A DNA stretch of 19,726 bases from CAYSYY01 sp964576115 [NCBI: uncultured Gemmatimonadota bacterium] (GTDB taxonomy: Bacteria; Blakebacterota; Blakebacteria; Blakebacterales): the NCBI GenBank assembly GCA_964576115.1, contig CAZNUA010000052.1:1-19726 (forward strand), given 5' to 3'. The position numbers and the translations under genes were made by a program. Below the pieces are notes generated by a model, which saw only the letters and a list, made by a program, of their open reading frames with translations, did not search any database and was not told the DNA's origin. Below are positions 1-6,970 of the stretch, one piece after another. Numbering within the stretch: position 1 is the first letter of the stretch; each line of letters starts with the position of its first letter.

Positions 1-47
1 ACAGACAGACAAATAGACAGTCAGACAGACAGAAAAAATAGACAGAC
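1..47. repeat. GACA-rich low-complexity repeat
   Basis: The first 47 bases are an imperfect array of GACA/CAGA units broken by two A-rich interruptions (aaatag and aaaaaatag). The two halves look alike, giving a looser period of about 22-26 bases. The array may extend left of the window. It lies beyond the 3' end of the minus-strand membrane gene. No coding potential is visible and no clear terminator hairpin is seen. Confidence 0.6.
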
Positions 48-109
48 GGTCCCACGGGCGATATGGGTCTTGTCGGGTGAGATGTCTGCCGCTTGGGGTG
101 GTGAGTGTA

Positions 110-448
110 TCAGTACTGCTTTTCGTTGCGGGCGATCAGTTCGTAGAGTCCCCAGAAAGCGAAGATCCAGACCAGGGCGGCAAAGTAGAGCTGGATCATG
201 GTATTGGTTGGGGCATCGTACAGGAGACCGGACGCGGCTGGCAGGGCTGCCAGAATCACAAAGAGAATGTACCGCCATACACCTCGGGCGTGAATTGCCC
301 CCCAGACCAGAGAGGCCCAGAGCAGGGTGCCGAGATAGATCAGGCCGACTTCGTTGCTCCCGGCATCCAGAAAGTAGGCGATCAGAGCGGGAACGAGCGA
401 GATGACGAAGAACAGCAGGTAACCGATGAACCGCTTCAGTGCCTTCAC
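110..448 (-). CDS. small four-helix integral membrane protein, function unknown
   Basis: The protein is about 112 residues and almost entirely hydrophobic. Four membrane segments are visible, at roughly residues 8-28, 34-52, 59-78 and 84-104. They are joined by short loops, with basic residues at the N-terminus (KALKR) and in the loop between helices 2 and 3 (HARGVWR). I do not recognise the family. I chose the GTG at 448 because GGAGG lies 9 nt upstream of it. A longer frame opening at a TTG at 517 adds 23 Arg-rich residues without a convincing ribosome-binding site. This is the only minus-strand gene in the window and is divergent from truA. Overlapping open frames on the other strand look like random GC-rich frames, whereas this one has a clean helix-loop pattern, so I take it as real. 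No function is assigned. Confidence 0.6.
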   Translation of the reverse strand: MKALKRFIGYLLFFVISLVPALIAYFLDAGSNEVGLIYLGTLLWASLVWGAIHARGVWRYILFVILAALPAASGLLYDAPTNTMIQLYFAALVWIFAFWGLYELIARNEKQY

Positions 449-488
449 GCTGCGGAACCTCCGTAAGAGACGGTTCTCAATTCGTGTG

Positions 489-517
489 TTGTGCCGACCC
501 TGCGGGCTCGGGCACAA
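489..517. promoter_or_regulatory. inverted repeat between divergent genes
   Basis: TTGTGCC (489-495) is perfectly complementary to GGCACAA (511-517). Inside it GA/TC and CCC/GGG also pair, with two single-base bulges, closing on a 3-nt loop. The element lies in the 144-bp gap between the minus-strand membrane gene and truA. Neither side has a T-run, so it is not a typical intrinsic terminator. It could be an operator or a 5'-UTR hairpin. A weak sigma-70-like reading toward truA (TTGTGC, 18 nt, CACAAT) overlaps the same bases, but the match is poor. Confidence 0.4.
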
Positions 518-557
518 TAGCTTTGAGCCTGCAGGGAGTCAACGAAAAGCTTCTCTC

Positions 558-582
558 CTCCGCTGGAATGCACCCGGCGGAG
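558..582 (+). promoter_or_regulatory. stem-loop covering the truA ribosome-binding site
   Basis: Bases 558-566 pair with 574-582 as a continuous 9-bp stem with one G-U wobble and a 7-nt loop. The 3' arm ends in CGGAG, the best Shine-Dalgarno candidate for truA, 10-11 nt before the GTG at 593. If the stem forms in the mRNA it would hide that site. The pairing is read directly from the sequence. The regulatory role is inference. Confidence 0.4.
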
Positions 583-592
583 TGCTGACGGG

Positions 593-1345
593 GTGTGCCA
601 CGTGCCGGACGTGACTCTGAAAATCGAGCTGGAGTATGACGGATCGGCTTATCACGGCTGGCAGATCCAGCCGGAAGGACCGACCGTCCAAGCCGAACTC
701 GAACAGGCTTTCACGGTCCTGCTGCGCACACCGATCGTGGTCGTGGGGCAGGGGCGAACCGACGCCGGGGTGCATGCCGAGGCCCAGGTTGCCCATGTCG
801 TTCTGCCCACCGACTGGCCCGATCTCGATGACCTGCAGCGGCGTCTGAATGGACTGCTGGGACGGACCTGTGCCGTGACGGCGCTGTCCCGGGTGCCGGA
901 CGGTTTCCACGCCCGCTACGATGCCCTCGAACGGCGTTATCGCTACCAGATCGTCCGGGTCCCGTCTCCTCTCAGACGTACGACTCACTGGTACGTTCAT
1001 GGTCCTCTCGATCTGAAAATCGTCCGGCAGGCTGTCACCCTGTGCAGAGGCGAGCACGACTTCGGCGCCTTCTGCACCCACAGCCGGGAAATGGATCATA
1101 CCCGCTGTACCGTCACCTCCTTCATCTTGGAAGAGACAGAGACCGAGCTTACCTTGCGTGTTGCCGCCAATCGGTTCCTGCACAATATGGTCAGGCGACT
1201 GGTCGGCGAGATGATCGGTCTGGCCCGGGGGAAACGAGCGCTGGAATTTTTCCAGGAACGACTCGAGAATCCCGTTTCAGCCGAAAACGGACTCACGGCA
1301 CCGCCCCACGGACTTTTTCTGGAGGCGGTCATTTACCCGGAATGA
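593..1345 (+). CDS. truA: tRNA pseudouridine(38-40) synthase TruA
   Basis: TruA converts uridines 38-40 in the anticodon arm of many tRNAs to pseudouridine. The 250-residue product matches the family in length and layout: an N-terminal strand with [11 protein letters not shown], the catalytic motif GRTDAGVHA with its invariant Asp, the [16 protein letters not shown] segment, and a C-terminal [13 protein letters not shown] motif. Three in-frame GTG codons (593, 602, 611) could be the start. Family members usually have only a few residues before the EYDG strand, so 602 or 611 is possible. I keep 593 because a GGAG lies 10 nt upstream. The gene ends 10 nt before the transaldolase gene, suggesting one operon. 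The leader holds a stem-loop over the ribosome-binding site. Confidence 0.95.
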   Translation: MCHVPDVTLKIELEYDGSAYHGWQIQPEGPTVQAELEQAFTVLLRTPIVVVGQGRTDAGVHAEAQVAHVVLPTDWPDLDDLQRRLNGLLGRTCAVTALSRVPDGFHARYDALERRYRYQIVRVPSPLRRTTHWYVHGPLDLKIVRQAVTLCRGEHDFGAFCTHSREMDHTRCTVTSFILEETETELTLRVAANRFLHNMVRRLVGEMIGLARGKRALEFFQERLENPVSAENGLTAPPHGLFLEAVIYPE

Positions 1346-1355
1346 GGCTGCCTCG

Positions 1356-2024
1356 ATGAAGTTCTTTCTCGACACTGCAAATATTGAACAGATCAAGGAA
1401 GCCGCCGCGCTGGGTGTGCTCGATGGAGTGACCACCAATCCTTCCCTGGTGGCCAAAGAAGGTCGCGAGCACCACGATCTGTTACGAGAAATCTGCACGA
1501 TTGTGGATGGTCCGGTCTCGGCCGAAGTGCTGGCTCTCGAGCACGACGAGATGGTCGCCGAGGCCCGCATCCTGGCTGCCGTCCACGACAATATTGTCGT
1601 CAAGCTTCCGACTGTCCCCGAGGGTCTCAAGGCCTGCAAGACCGTGAGCGCCGAGGGTGTCGCGGTCAATATGACCCTGATCTTCAACCCGGTGCAGGGC
1701 CTGATGTGCGCCAAGGCCGGGGCTGCGTATGTCAGCCCGTTTCTCGGCCGGCTCGATGACATTCAGCACGATGGTATGGAGCTGGTCCACCAGCTGGTCA
1801 CGATCATGCGCAACTACGGTTTCCCCACCCAGGTCCTGGCGGCCAGCATCCGTAACCCCCTGCACGTGGTCGATGCCGCCATGCTCGGTGCCGACGTCAT
1901 CACCATCCCGCACGCGGTCATGATGAAGCTCATCAAACATCCCCTGACTGATATCGGTCTGGAGCGTTTCCTGGCCGATGCCCGGGCCGCCATGGCCGAG
2001 CTCGAAAAAGCAGGGAACAGCTAG
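1356..2024 (+). CDS. tal: transaldolase, small TalC/FSA-type
   Basis: This 222-residue TIM-barrel enzyme belongs to the short transaldolase/fructose-6-phosphate aldolase family. It transfers dihydroxyacetone units between sugar phosphates in the non-oxidative pentose phosphate pathway. Visible landmarks are FLDTAN at the N-terminus, GVTTNPSL, the Schiff-base lysine K83 in VVKLPT, and [13 protein letters not shown]. Where E. coli FSA has Gln59 and Tyr131, this protein has Glu57 (SAEVLAL) and Phe129 (VSPFLGR). Glu and Phe there are the known transaldolase signatures, so I favour transaldolase over aldolase activity. It lies 10 nt after truA and 11-23 nt before the protease gene. A TGAGG about 7 nt upstream may serve as the ribosome-binding site. 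Confidence 0.93.
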   Translation: MKFFLDTANIEQIKEAAALGVLDGVTTNPSLVAKEGREHHDLLREICTIVDGPVSAEVLALEHDEMVAEARILAAVHDNIVVKLPTVPEGLKACKTVSAEGVAVNMTLIFNPVQGLMCAKAGAAYVSPFLGRLDDIQHDGMELVHQLVTIMRNYGFPTQVLAASIRNPLHVVDAAMLGADVITIPHAVMMKLIKHPLTDIGLERFLADARAAMAELEKAGNS

Positions 2025-2047
2025 GGGTCGGAGGAGTGGTGAGAAGT

Positions 2048-3367
2048 ATGAAACGGACATTGTTCTCATGGGTTATCAGCGTGACCGCCGGAATCATCGT
2101 CGGCGGGGCCGGTGGTTTTCTGGCCCTGACACTTGTCAACGGCGGTGATGCCACCGCCGACAGCAATCCGGACGGCGGGGGTGGGGCGGTCGGGACGAGG
2201 CCTGGGATCGAGAGTGTCGGAGACCCGGTCGAGTCAGCCAATGGAGCGGCCGGGGGTGGATACGGAACGGGAACCAGCGGGGAACGATACCGCTCGGCGG
2301 CCTTTGAACAGGAACTCCGAAATGCGGTCAACGAAGTCCTCGGCGATCAGCGCCGGACCGCCATCGTTACCGCCACCGAGCGCGTGCGCCCAGCTGTGGT
2401 GACGGTCTTCGTGGTCGAGCGTCAACGCCGGCGCGGCATTTTCGACGATCTCTGGGCAGACTTCTTCGGCAGCCAGATCCCAGGTCAGGTGTACGAAAAC
2501 CGGGGGCTGGGATCGGGCGTGATCGTGACCGACGACGGATACGTTGTGACCAACGACCACGTGGTCGGCTCGGCCGATGAGATCACGGTCCGACTGACGG
2601 ACGGACGCGAATTCACCGGTGTGGTCGTGGATTCGGATCCCCGGCAGGATCTGGCGGTCATCAAAATCGATCCGCCTGAAAACCTGCCGGTGGCCGAGCT
2701 GGGCGATTCGGCGGACATCATGATCGGAGAATGGATCATCGCTCTGGGCAGTCCCTTCGGGTTCCTGCTGCAGGATCCCCAGCCCAGCGTGTCGGTCGGT
2801 GTGGTCAGTGCGGTGGGCCGCTCCTTCATGACCCCGGGCGAGAACGGCACGCGCTATTTCCCCTCGACCATCCAGACCGATGCCGCCATCAATCCCGGAA
2901 ATTCGGGCGGGCCGCTGGTCAACGTGCTGGGCGAGGTGGTCGGGATAAATTCCTTCATTCTCAGCCAGAGCGGCGGATCGGTCGGGATCGGTTTCGCCAT
3001 CCCGATCAACCAGGTCCACGAGGCGCTCGATCAGATCCGCACGATCGGGTATATCCGCAAGCCCTGGTACGGCTTCGAGACCGACGATAATTCCTACGCC
3101 TACGTCGCCCGGTACAATGTGGAGAACGAGCGTGGGGCGGTGGTGGTCCGGGTCGATGACGATTCGAACGCCGAACGTCTGGGTATCAAACCGGGTTCGC
3201 TCATCGTCGGCATCAATGGCGAGCGCGTCGAGGGCAATCAGGACCTGGAGGCGGTTCTGCTCATGACGGCCATCGGCGAGACTGTCAGTCTCGAATACTA
3301 TCCCTATGGATCATCGCGCAAGCGCACCGTCGAACTCACCATCGAGGAGCGGCCCCGCGGCCGCTGA
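2048..3367 (+). CDS. htrA: membrane-anchored HtrA/Deg serine protease with one PDZ domain
   Basis: This envelope quality-control protease of the HtrA/DegP/DegS family probably acts in the periplasm. From the ATG at 2048 it has 439 residues. A basic start is followed by one hydrophobic segment (about 9-30), which is a signal anchor. A Gly-rich linker of about 45 residues comes next, then the trypsin-like domain with H171 (TNDHVVG), D201 (RQDLAVIK) and S286 (NPGNSGGPL). One C-terminal PDZ domain spans roughly 340-435. A single PDZ and an uncleaved anchor resemble DegS more than DegP. Two in-frame GTG codons at 2036 and 2039 add up to four residues. GGAGGAG lies at 2030-2036, so the exact start is uncertain. 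It sits between tal and purB on the same strand. Confidence 0.92.
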   Translation: MKRTLFSWVISVTAGIIVGGAGGFLALTLVNGGDATADSNPDGGGGAVGTRPGIESVGDPVESANGAAGGGYGTGTSGERYRSAAFEQELRNAVNEVLGDQRRTAIVTATERVRPAVVTVFVVERQRRRGIFDDLWADFFGSQIPGQVYENRGLGSGVIVTDDGYVVTNDHVVGSADEITVRLTDGREFTGVVVDSDPRQDLAVIKIDPPENLPVAELGDSADIMIGEWIIALGSPFGFLLQDPQPSVSVGVVSAVGRSFMTPGENGTRYFPSTIQTDAAINPGNSGGPLVNVLGEVVGINSFILSQSGGSVGIGFAIPINQVHEALDQIRTIGYIRKPWYGFETDDNSYAYVARYNVENERGAVVVRVDDDSNAERLGIKPGSLIVGINGERVEGNQDLEAVLLMTAIGETVSLEYYPYGSSRKRTVELTIEERPRGR

Positions 3368-3384
3368 AGCGGAAGGCGACCGGC

Positions 3385-4683
3385 ATGATCGAGCGCTATA
3401 CCCGGCCCGAGATGGGGCGGATCTGGAGCGAGCAGCACAAGTTCGAGACCTGGCTCGAGGTCGAGATCACGGCCTGTGAGGCCCAGCGCGATCTGGGCCG
3501 CATCCCCGCCGAAGCGGTCGAGGTCATCAAGGGAAAGGCCACTTTTTCGATCGACCGTATTCTCGAGATCGAGGCCGAAACGCGTCACGATGTGATTGCC
3601 TTTTTAACCGCGGTAGCCGAGAACGTGGGACCCGAGGGACGGTACCTGCATCTCGGTATGACCTCTTACGACATGTCCGACACCGCTCTGGGGCTGCGCC
3701 TGCGCGAAGCGGGCGAGGTGCTGCTGGCCGGGCTCGACGGCGTACGTGAGGCTATCGGCAAACGCGCCGTGGAGCACCGCGACACACCCTGTATCGGACG
3801 CACCCACGGGGTGCATGCCGAGCCGATCACCTTCGGGCTGAAGCTGGCCGTCTGGTACGATGAATTGCGCCGCCATCGCGAGCGGCTCGTCGAGGCCATC
3901 CACGGCGTGGCGGTGGGCAAGATCTCCGGTTCTGTGGGTACCTTCGCCCACCTGGCTCCCGAGGTCGAGACGGCTGTCTGCGCCGCCCTCGATCTTCAGC
4001 CGGCGCCGGCCAGCAACCAGATTCTGCAGCGCGACCGGCACGCGCATTTCATTTCGGTCCTGGCCGGCATCGGGGCCACCCTGGGCAAGATCACGACCGA
4101 GATCCGCAACCTGCAGAGGACCGAGATACGTGAGGTCGAGGAGGGCTTCCGGGCGGGGCAGAAGGGTTCCTCCTCGATGCCGCACAAGCGCAATCCAATC
4201 ATCTGCGAGCGTATCACCGGTATGGCCCGGCTGCTGCGGGGCTGGGCCTCGGCGGCGCTGGAGAACGTCGAACTCTGGCACGAACGAGACATCACCAACA
4301 GCGCCCCCGAACGGGTCATTCTGCCCGATGCCTGTATCACGCTCGATTACATGATGTTCAAATTGACCGATGTCGTCGCCAACCTGGTCGTGCGTCCCGA
4401 TCGGATGATGGCCAATCTCGAATCGACCGGGGGGCTGGTCTTTTCCCAGAAGGTGCTCACTGCGCTGGTTGAAAGCGGCATGAAGCGCGAGGAGGCCTAT
4501 GCCGCGGTGCAGGAAAACGCCATGGCGGCCTGGGAAGAGGGGGGGCCTACTTTCCGGGAGCGGATCGCGGCCGATGAGCGGGTCCGGGGGACAATCGATG
4601 CCGACGTTCTCGAAGCCTGCTTCGACGTGACCGCCCAGCTGGTCCATATTCCCGAGATCTTCAAACGCGTCGGACTTGAGTAA
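3385..4683 (+). CDS. purB: adenylosuccinate lyase
   Basis: PurB catalyses two fumarate-releasing steps of purine synthesis (SAICAR to AICAR, adenylosuccinate to AMP) as a cytosolic homotetramer. The 432-residue product has the usual length and every signature of the fumarase/aspartase superfamily. H68 (ETRHDV) and H141 (GRTHGVHAEP) fall at the same numbers as the catalytic histidines of B. subtilis PurB. The mobile signature loop GSSSMPHKRNP is at 261-271. The ATG at 3385 has GGAAGG 8 nt upstream. The gene follows htrA after 17 nt. Its last two codons and stop (CTT GAG TAA) form the first unit of a four-copy tandem repeat, so the end of the coding sequence and the repeat share bases. Confidence 0.97.
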   Translation: MIERYTRPEMGRIWSEQHKFETWLEVEITACEAQRDLGRIPAEAVEVIKGKATFSIDRILEIEAETRHDVIAFLTAVAENVGPEGRYLHLGMTSYDMSDTALGLRLREAGEVLLAGLDGVREAIGKRAVEHRDTPCIGRTHGVHAEPITFGLKLAVWYDELRRHRERLVEAIHGVAVGKISGSVGTFAHLAPEVETAVCAALDLQPAPASNQILQRDRHAHFISVLAGIGATLGKITTEIRNLQRTEIREVEEGFRAGQKGSSSMPHKRNPIICERITGMARLLRGWASAALENVELWHERDITNSAPERVILPDACITLDYMMFKLTDVVANLVVRPDRMMANLESTGGLVFSQKVLTALVESGMKREEAYAAVQENAMAAWEEGGPTFRERIAADERVRGTIDADVLEACFDVTAQLVHIPEIFKRVGLE

Positions 4684-4780
4684 GGACAGCACATCGAGCC
4701 TTGAGTGAGGACAGCACATTGGGGCTTGAGTAAGGACAGTACACAGTACATCAAGGCTTGAGTGAGGATAGCACAGAGGA
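4675..4780 (+). repeat. four-copy 25-bp tandem repeat starting at the purB stop codon
   Basis: Copies begin CTTGAGT(A/G)AGGA at 4675, 4700, 4725 and 4757. The spacing is 25, 25 and 32 bases. The extra 7 bases in the third unit are a direct duplication of ACAGTAC. TAA and TGA variants alternate (TAA, TGA, TAA, TGA). Because 25 is not a multiple of 3, the first three copies place a stop in all three forward frames. The last copy runs into the AGGAGG ribosome-binding site of psd. There are no unique spacers, so this is not CRISPR. Confidence 0.9.
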
Positions 4781-4789
4781 GGGCCGAGG

Positions 4790-5434
4790 GTGCGCATCGC
4801 ACGGGGTGGAGGCGTCATCGTGGCGCTGGCCGTTGCTGTGGGTGCCGGTGGGCTGATCCTCTTCCTGTACACTGCCGCACCGCCCGCCTGGCCGGCTCTG
4901 CTCTTTCTACTCGTTCCGCTGACAGCGCTCTTTTTCTTTCGCGACCCCGAGCGCGAGCCGGACAGGTCGATCGCGCCCGGGACGGCTCTGGCTCCGGCCG
5001 ACGGGCGCGTTCTCGTCTTCGACCGTGAAGAGGGGGCCTGGACCGTCCAGATCTACCTGACTCTGTTCGACGTGCATGTCGTACGCCTGCCGCTTGCGGC
5101 CCAGGTCGAGTCCTGCCGCCGGAGCGGGCGGGGTTACCGGTCGGCCCGTACCCCGGCGGCCCGGGCCAACCATCGTCTGTCCTGCGTCTGTTCGGGTTCT
5201 GCGGGGGTGTTCGAAGTCGATCTCGTCGCGGGGTTGATGGCCAGGCGGATCGTTCCCTATCTTGCGCCGGGAGAAAGTGCCGAGCGGGGCGGGCGGCTCG
5301 GCCTGATCCGGTTCGGCAGTCGAGTGGAGTGCCGTCTGCCGGCCGGGTACCGGCCTCTCTGTCAGCCGGGGGACCGGATCCGGGCCGGGAGAACACCGCT
5401 GGCCGAACCGGCGGCGGATCCGAGCGAAGCGTAA
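4790..5434 (+). CDS. psd: phosphatidylserine decarboxylase proenzyme, short archaeal-type
   Basis: Psd decarboxylates phosphatidylserine to phosphatidylethanolamine at the inner membrane. The 214-residue product is the short form of the family. Two N-terminal membrane segments (about 9-28 and 33-50) are followed by FFRDPER, the conserved Asp D71 in APADGRV, and H96 in FDVHVVRLP. The self-cleavage site is Gly176-Ser177 in RFGSRVE, where the Ser becomes the pyruvoyl cofactor of the alpha chain. D71, H96 and S177 match the Asp-His-Ser set known for proenzyme self-processing. The GTG start at 4790 has AGGAGG 7 nt upstream, at the end of the purB-psd repeat. pssA follows after 8 nt and makes its substrate. 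Confidence 0.93.
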   Translation: MRIARGGGVIVALAVAVGAGGLILFLYTAAPPAWPALLFLLVPLTALFFFRDPEREPDRSIAPGTALAPADGRVLVFDREEGAWTVQIYLTLFDVHVVRLPLAAQVESCRRSGRGYRSARTPAARANHRLSCVCSGSAGVFEVDLVAGLMARRIVPYLAPGESAERGGRLGLIRFGSRVECRLPAGYRPLCQPGDRIRAGRTPLAEPAADPSEA

Positions 5435-5442
5435 GGGGAGCG

Positions 5443-6189
5443 ATGCTGCCGACCCTGCTGACCATCGGCAATCTGATTCTGGGTTTCAGTGCGATCATCG
5501 TCATCATTCAGCCCGCGGCGGTCGGCTTTACCGTTGCGCCGCTCGAGCTGGCGGTCTGGCTGATCGTGGCGGCCGGGATTCTGGATGCCATCGACGGACC
5601 GCTGGCCCGGCGGGGAAAGAGCCGCGTGACACCGTGGGGCGCCGAACTGGATGCCCTGGCAGACGTGATCTCGTTCGGAGTGGCTCCGGCGGTGGTGATC
5701 GGTACCGCCGCTCCCGAGGGGTGGCAGGGCGCTGTGATTGTCGCGGGGATCGTTTTCGTGCTGGCAGGCACGTGGCGTCTGGCTCGCTTTCTGTGGGCCG
5801 GCGCTACCGCCCGGGAAGGTCGCTTCAGCGGTCTGCCGAGTACGGCCGCCGGACTGGCGGTGGTCGCGTTCTGGCTTTTCGAATACGACCGCCTGGGGGG
5901 ACTCACCCACATCGGGATCGCGACCGCAGGCATGATCGTGCTGGCACTGCTCATGGTCAGCCGGATCGCGTACGAAAAATTCCCGGAACTGGGTGAGGGG
6001 GGAACCCGCAACAGAGTAAAATGGGTGGTGACGGCGGTGGCCGTTATCGCGATCGCTCTCGATCCGCCCCGGGCGGGACTGGCGGTCGTGCTGCTTTACC
6101 TCGCCCACGGTCCGCTGGCGGTGCTCATTCGACGGCGCCGGACCGCCGGGTTCGACCGGGGATCGGAAGGAGATGCCGGGGGTGGCTAA
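5443..6189 (+). CDS. pssA: CDP-diacylglycerol-serine O-phosphatidyltransferase
   Basis: PssA joins serine to CDP-diacylglycerol to give phosphatidylserine, the substrate of the adjacent psd product. The 248-residue polytopic membrane protein carries the complete CDP-alcohol phosphatidyltransferase motif: D48-x2-D51-G52-x2-A55-R56-x9-G66-x3-D70-x3-D74. About six to eight hydrophobic segments surround it. The motif alone does not prove the alcohol substrate. Serine is inferred from the psd neighbour and from the PssA-like N-terminus (LPTLLTIGNLILGF). I chose the ATG at 5443, which has AAGGGGAG just upstream. An upstream in-frame extension lies inside psd and was rejected. The 3' end overlaps the next gene by up to 16 bases. 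Confidence 0.92.
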   Translation: MLPTLLTIGNLILGFSAIIVIIQPAAVGFTVAPLELAVWLIVAAGILDAIDGPLARRGKSRVTPWGAELDALADVISFGVAPAVVIGTAAPEGWQGAVIVAGIVFVLAGTWRLARFLWAGATAREGRFSGLPSTAAGLAVVAFWLFEYDRLGGLTHIGIATAGMIVLALLMVSRIAYEKFPELGEGGTRNRVKWVVTAVAVIAIALDPPRAGLAVVLLYLAHGPLAVLIRRRRTAGFDRGSEGDAGGG

Positions 6190-6457
6190 CATAATGCGCA
6201 ATCGCAAACTGGGAGTGCTCTTTCTCTGGCTGGTCTGCGGAGCGGTGATCGGGAGTCTGCTGGGACAGCTTCTCGGTCTCATTCTGCCGCCCGGAGTCGT
6301 GAAGGATTTCTTTCTTGCCGGTACTGACCTCGGTTTCGGACCGACCACGATCGACCTGGCGGTGCTGACCTTTACTCTCGGATTCACTCTCACTATCAAT
6401 GTCATGGGAGTTCTTGGTATTCTTTTCGCAGCCTATTATTTCAGGTGGTTCCGCTGA
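6182..6457 (+). CDS. DUF4321-like small membrane protein
   Basis: The protein is about 91 residues with two strong hydrophobic stretches: an N-terminal LGVLFLWLVCGAVIGSLLGQLLG and a C-terminal segment ending LGILFAAYYFRWFR. Between them is a Gly/Asp-rich loop (DLGFGPTTIDLAVLTF). This arrangement, especially the T-I-D-L-x-V-L-x-F-x-L-G-F pattern, resembles DUF4321, an uncharacterised bacterial family. The assignment rests on memory of the pattern only. Start choices are ATG 6173, GTG 6182 and ATG 6194. AAGGAG at 6167-6172 touches ATG 6173 but sits 9 nt before GTG 6182, which I prefer. It overlaps the pssA stop and precedes tatA, so a role in envelope biology is plausible but unproven. Confidence 0.8.
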   Translation: MANIMRNRKLGVLFLWLVCGAVIGSLLGQLLGLILPPGVVKDFFLAGTDLGFGPTTIDLAVLTFTLGFTLTINVMGVLGILFAAYYFRWFR

Positions 6458-6477
6458 CAGACGGGATCGCGGACAGG

Positions 6478-6510
6478 GAACCGTCGGGTGCGCAAGAAAT
6501 CCGGCGGTTC
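6478..6510 (+). promoter_or_regulatory. intercistronic stem-loop before tatA
   Basis: Bases 6478-6487 pair with 6501-6510 over 10 bp with one G-U wobble and a 13-nt loop. The hairpin ends immediately before the tatA ribosome-binding site (GGGAGGAG, 6512-6519). There is no T-run, so it is not a typical terminator. It may be an mRNA stability or processing element, or it may be chance. Confidence 0.4.
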
Positions 6511-6523
6511 AGGGAGGAGCGAC

Positions 6524-6970
6524 ATGGGGGGCATAGGTTCCCAGGAACTGCTGATCATCATTCTCATCGGCCTGATATTCTTCGGTGCCAAGCGCTTGCC
6601 TGAGATCGCCCGGGGTATCGGAAAGGGGATGTCGGAGTTCAAGAAAGCGGCCCGCGATATCCAGACCGAGATCAACCGCGAAGTGGACTTCGCCGGGAAG
6701 CTGCTCGATGATTCTCCACCTCAACCGCCGGCCTCGCCTGAAATGACCGATCCCGCCTGGGAGAGCCCCTATCCGGGTGAACCGACACCGCCCGCGGCCG
6801 GTGAACCGACACCCACTGCGGCCGATGAACCGACACCGCCCGCGGCGGGTGAACCGTCACCACCTGAGGTTGGTGAACCGACGTCGACGGCGACCGGTGC
6901 CCGGGAGCCGGAGACCGGTAACCGGTTAGACGACGGACCGGAAGGAGAGCCGGAAGCGGACCGGGCATGA
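6524..6970 (+). CDS. tatA: Sec-independent protein translocase subunit TatA with repeat-rich tail
   Basis: TatA oligomers form the transport component of the twin-arginine export system in the inner membrane. The protein starts MGGIGSQELLIIILIGLIFFG, the short N-terminal membrane helix. The conserved hinge FFGAKRLPEIARGIGKGMSE and an amphipathic helix to about residue 50 follow. The ATG at 6524 has GGGAGGAG about 5 nt upstream. An upstream in-frame start adds 12 residues without support. At 148 residues it is longer than a typical TatA of 60-90. The excess is a Pro/Glu/Ala/Thr-rich cytoplasmic tail with five 8-residue repeats. tatB and tatC are not in the window. The stop codon overlaps the gatA start by 4 bases (ATGA), suggesting translational coupling. 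A TatB function cannot be excluded from sequence alone. Confidence 0.92.
   Translation: MGGIGSQELLIIILIGLIFFGAKRLPEIARGIGKGMSEFKKAARDIQTEINREVDFAGKLLDDSPPQPPASPEMTDPAWESPYPGEPTPPAAGEPTPTAADEPTPPAAGEPSPPEVGEPTSTATGAREPETGNRLDDGPEGEPEADRA
6776..6895 (+). repeat. in-frame 24-bp repeat in the tatA tail, five units
   Basis: Five contiguous 24-base units start at 6776, 6800, 6824, 6848 and 6872. Each encodes a variant of G-E-P-T-P-P-A-A. Units 1 and 3 are nearly identical at DNA level and the last two have drifted. The period keeps the reading frame, so copy-number changes would only lengthen or shorten the tail. Confidence 0.92.

Noticed and set aside
77-466. Plus-strand open frame of 129 codons near the window start
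   Set aside because: It lies opposite the membrane-protein gene and has no recognisable motif. The minus-strand frame has a coherent four-helix pattern and a ribosome-binding site.
4675-4780. CRISPR-like direct repeats at the purB-psd junction and before gatB (8451-8518)
   Set aside because: The units are contiguous and imperfect with no unique spacers, and there are no cas genes. They are tandem duplications.
4497-4802. Minus-strand frame with Cys/Leu repeats across the purB-psd repeat
   Set aside because: The apparent protein repeat is only the translation of the 25-bp DNA repeat and the rest is opposite purB.
5329-5442. Upstream in-frame extension of pssA
   Set aside because: It lies inside psd in another frame, encodes no family sequence, and the ATG at 5443 has its own ribosome-binding site and begins at the conserved LPTLLTIGN segment.
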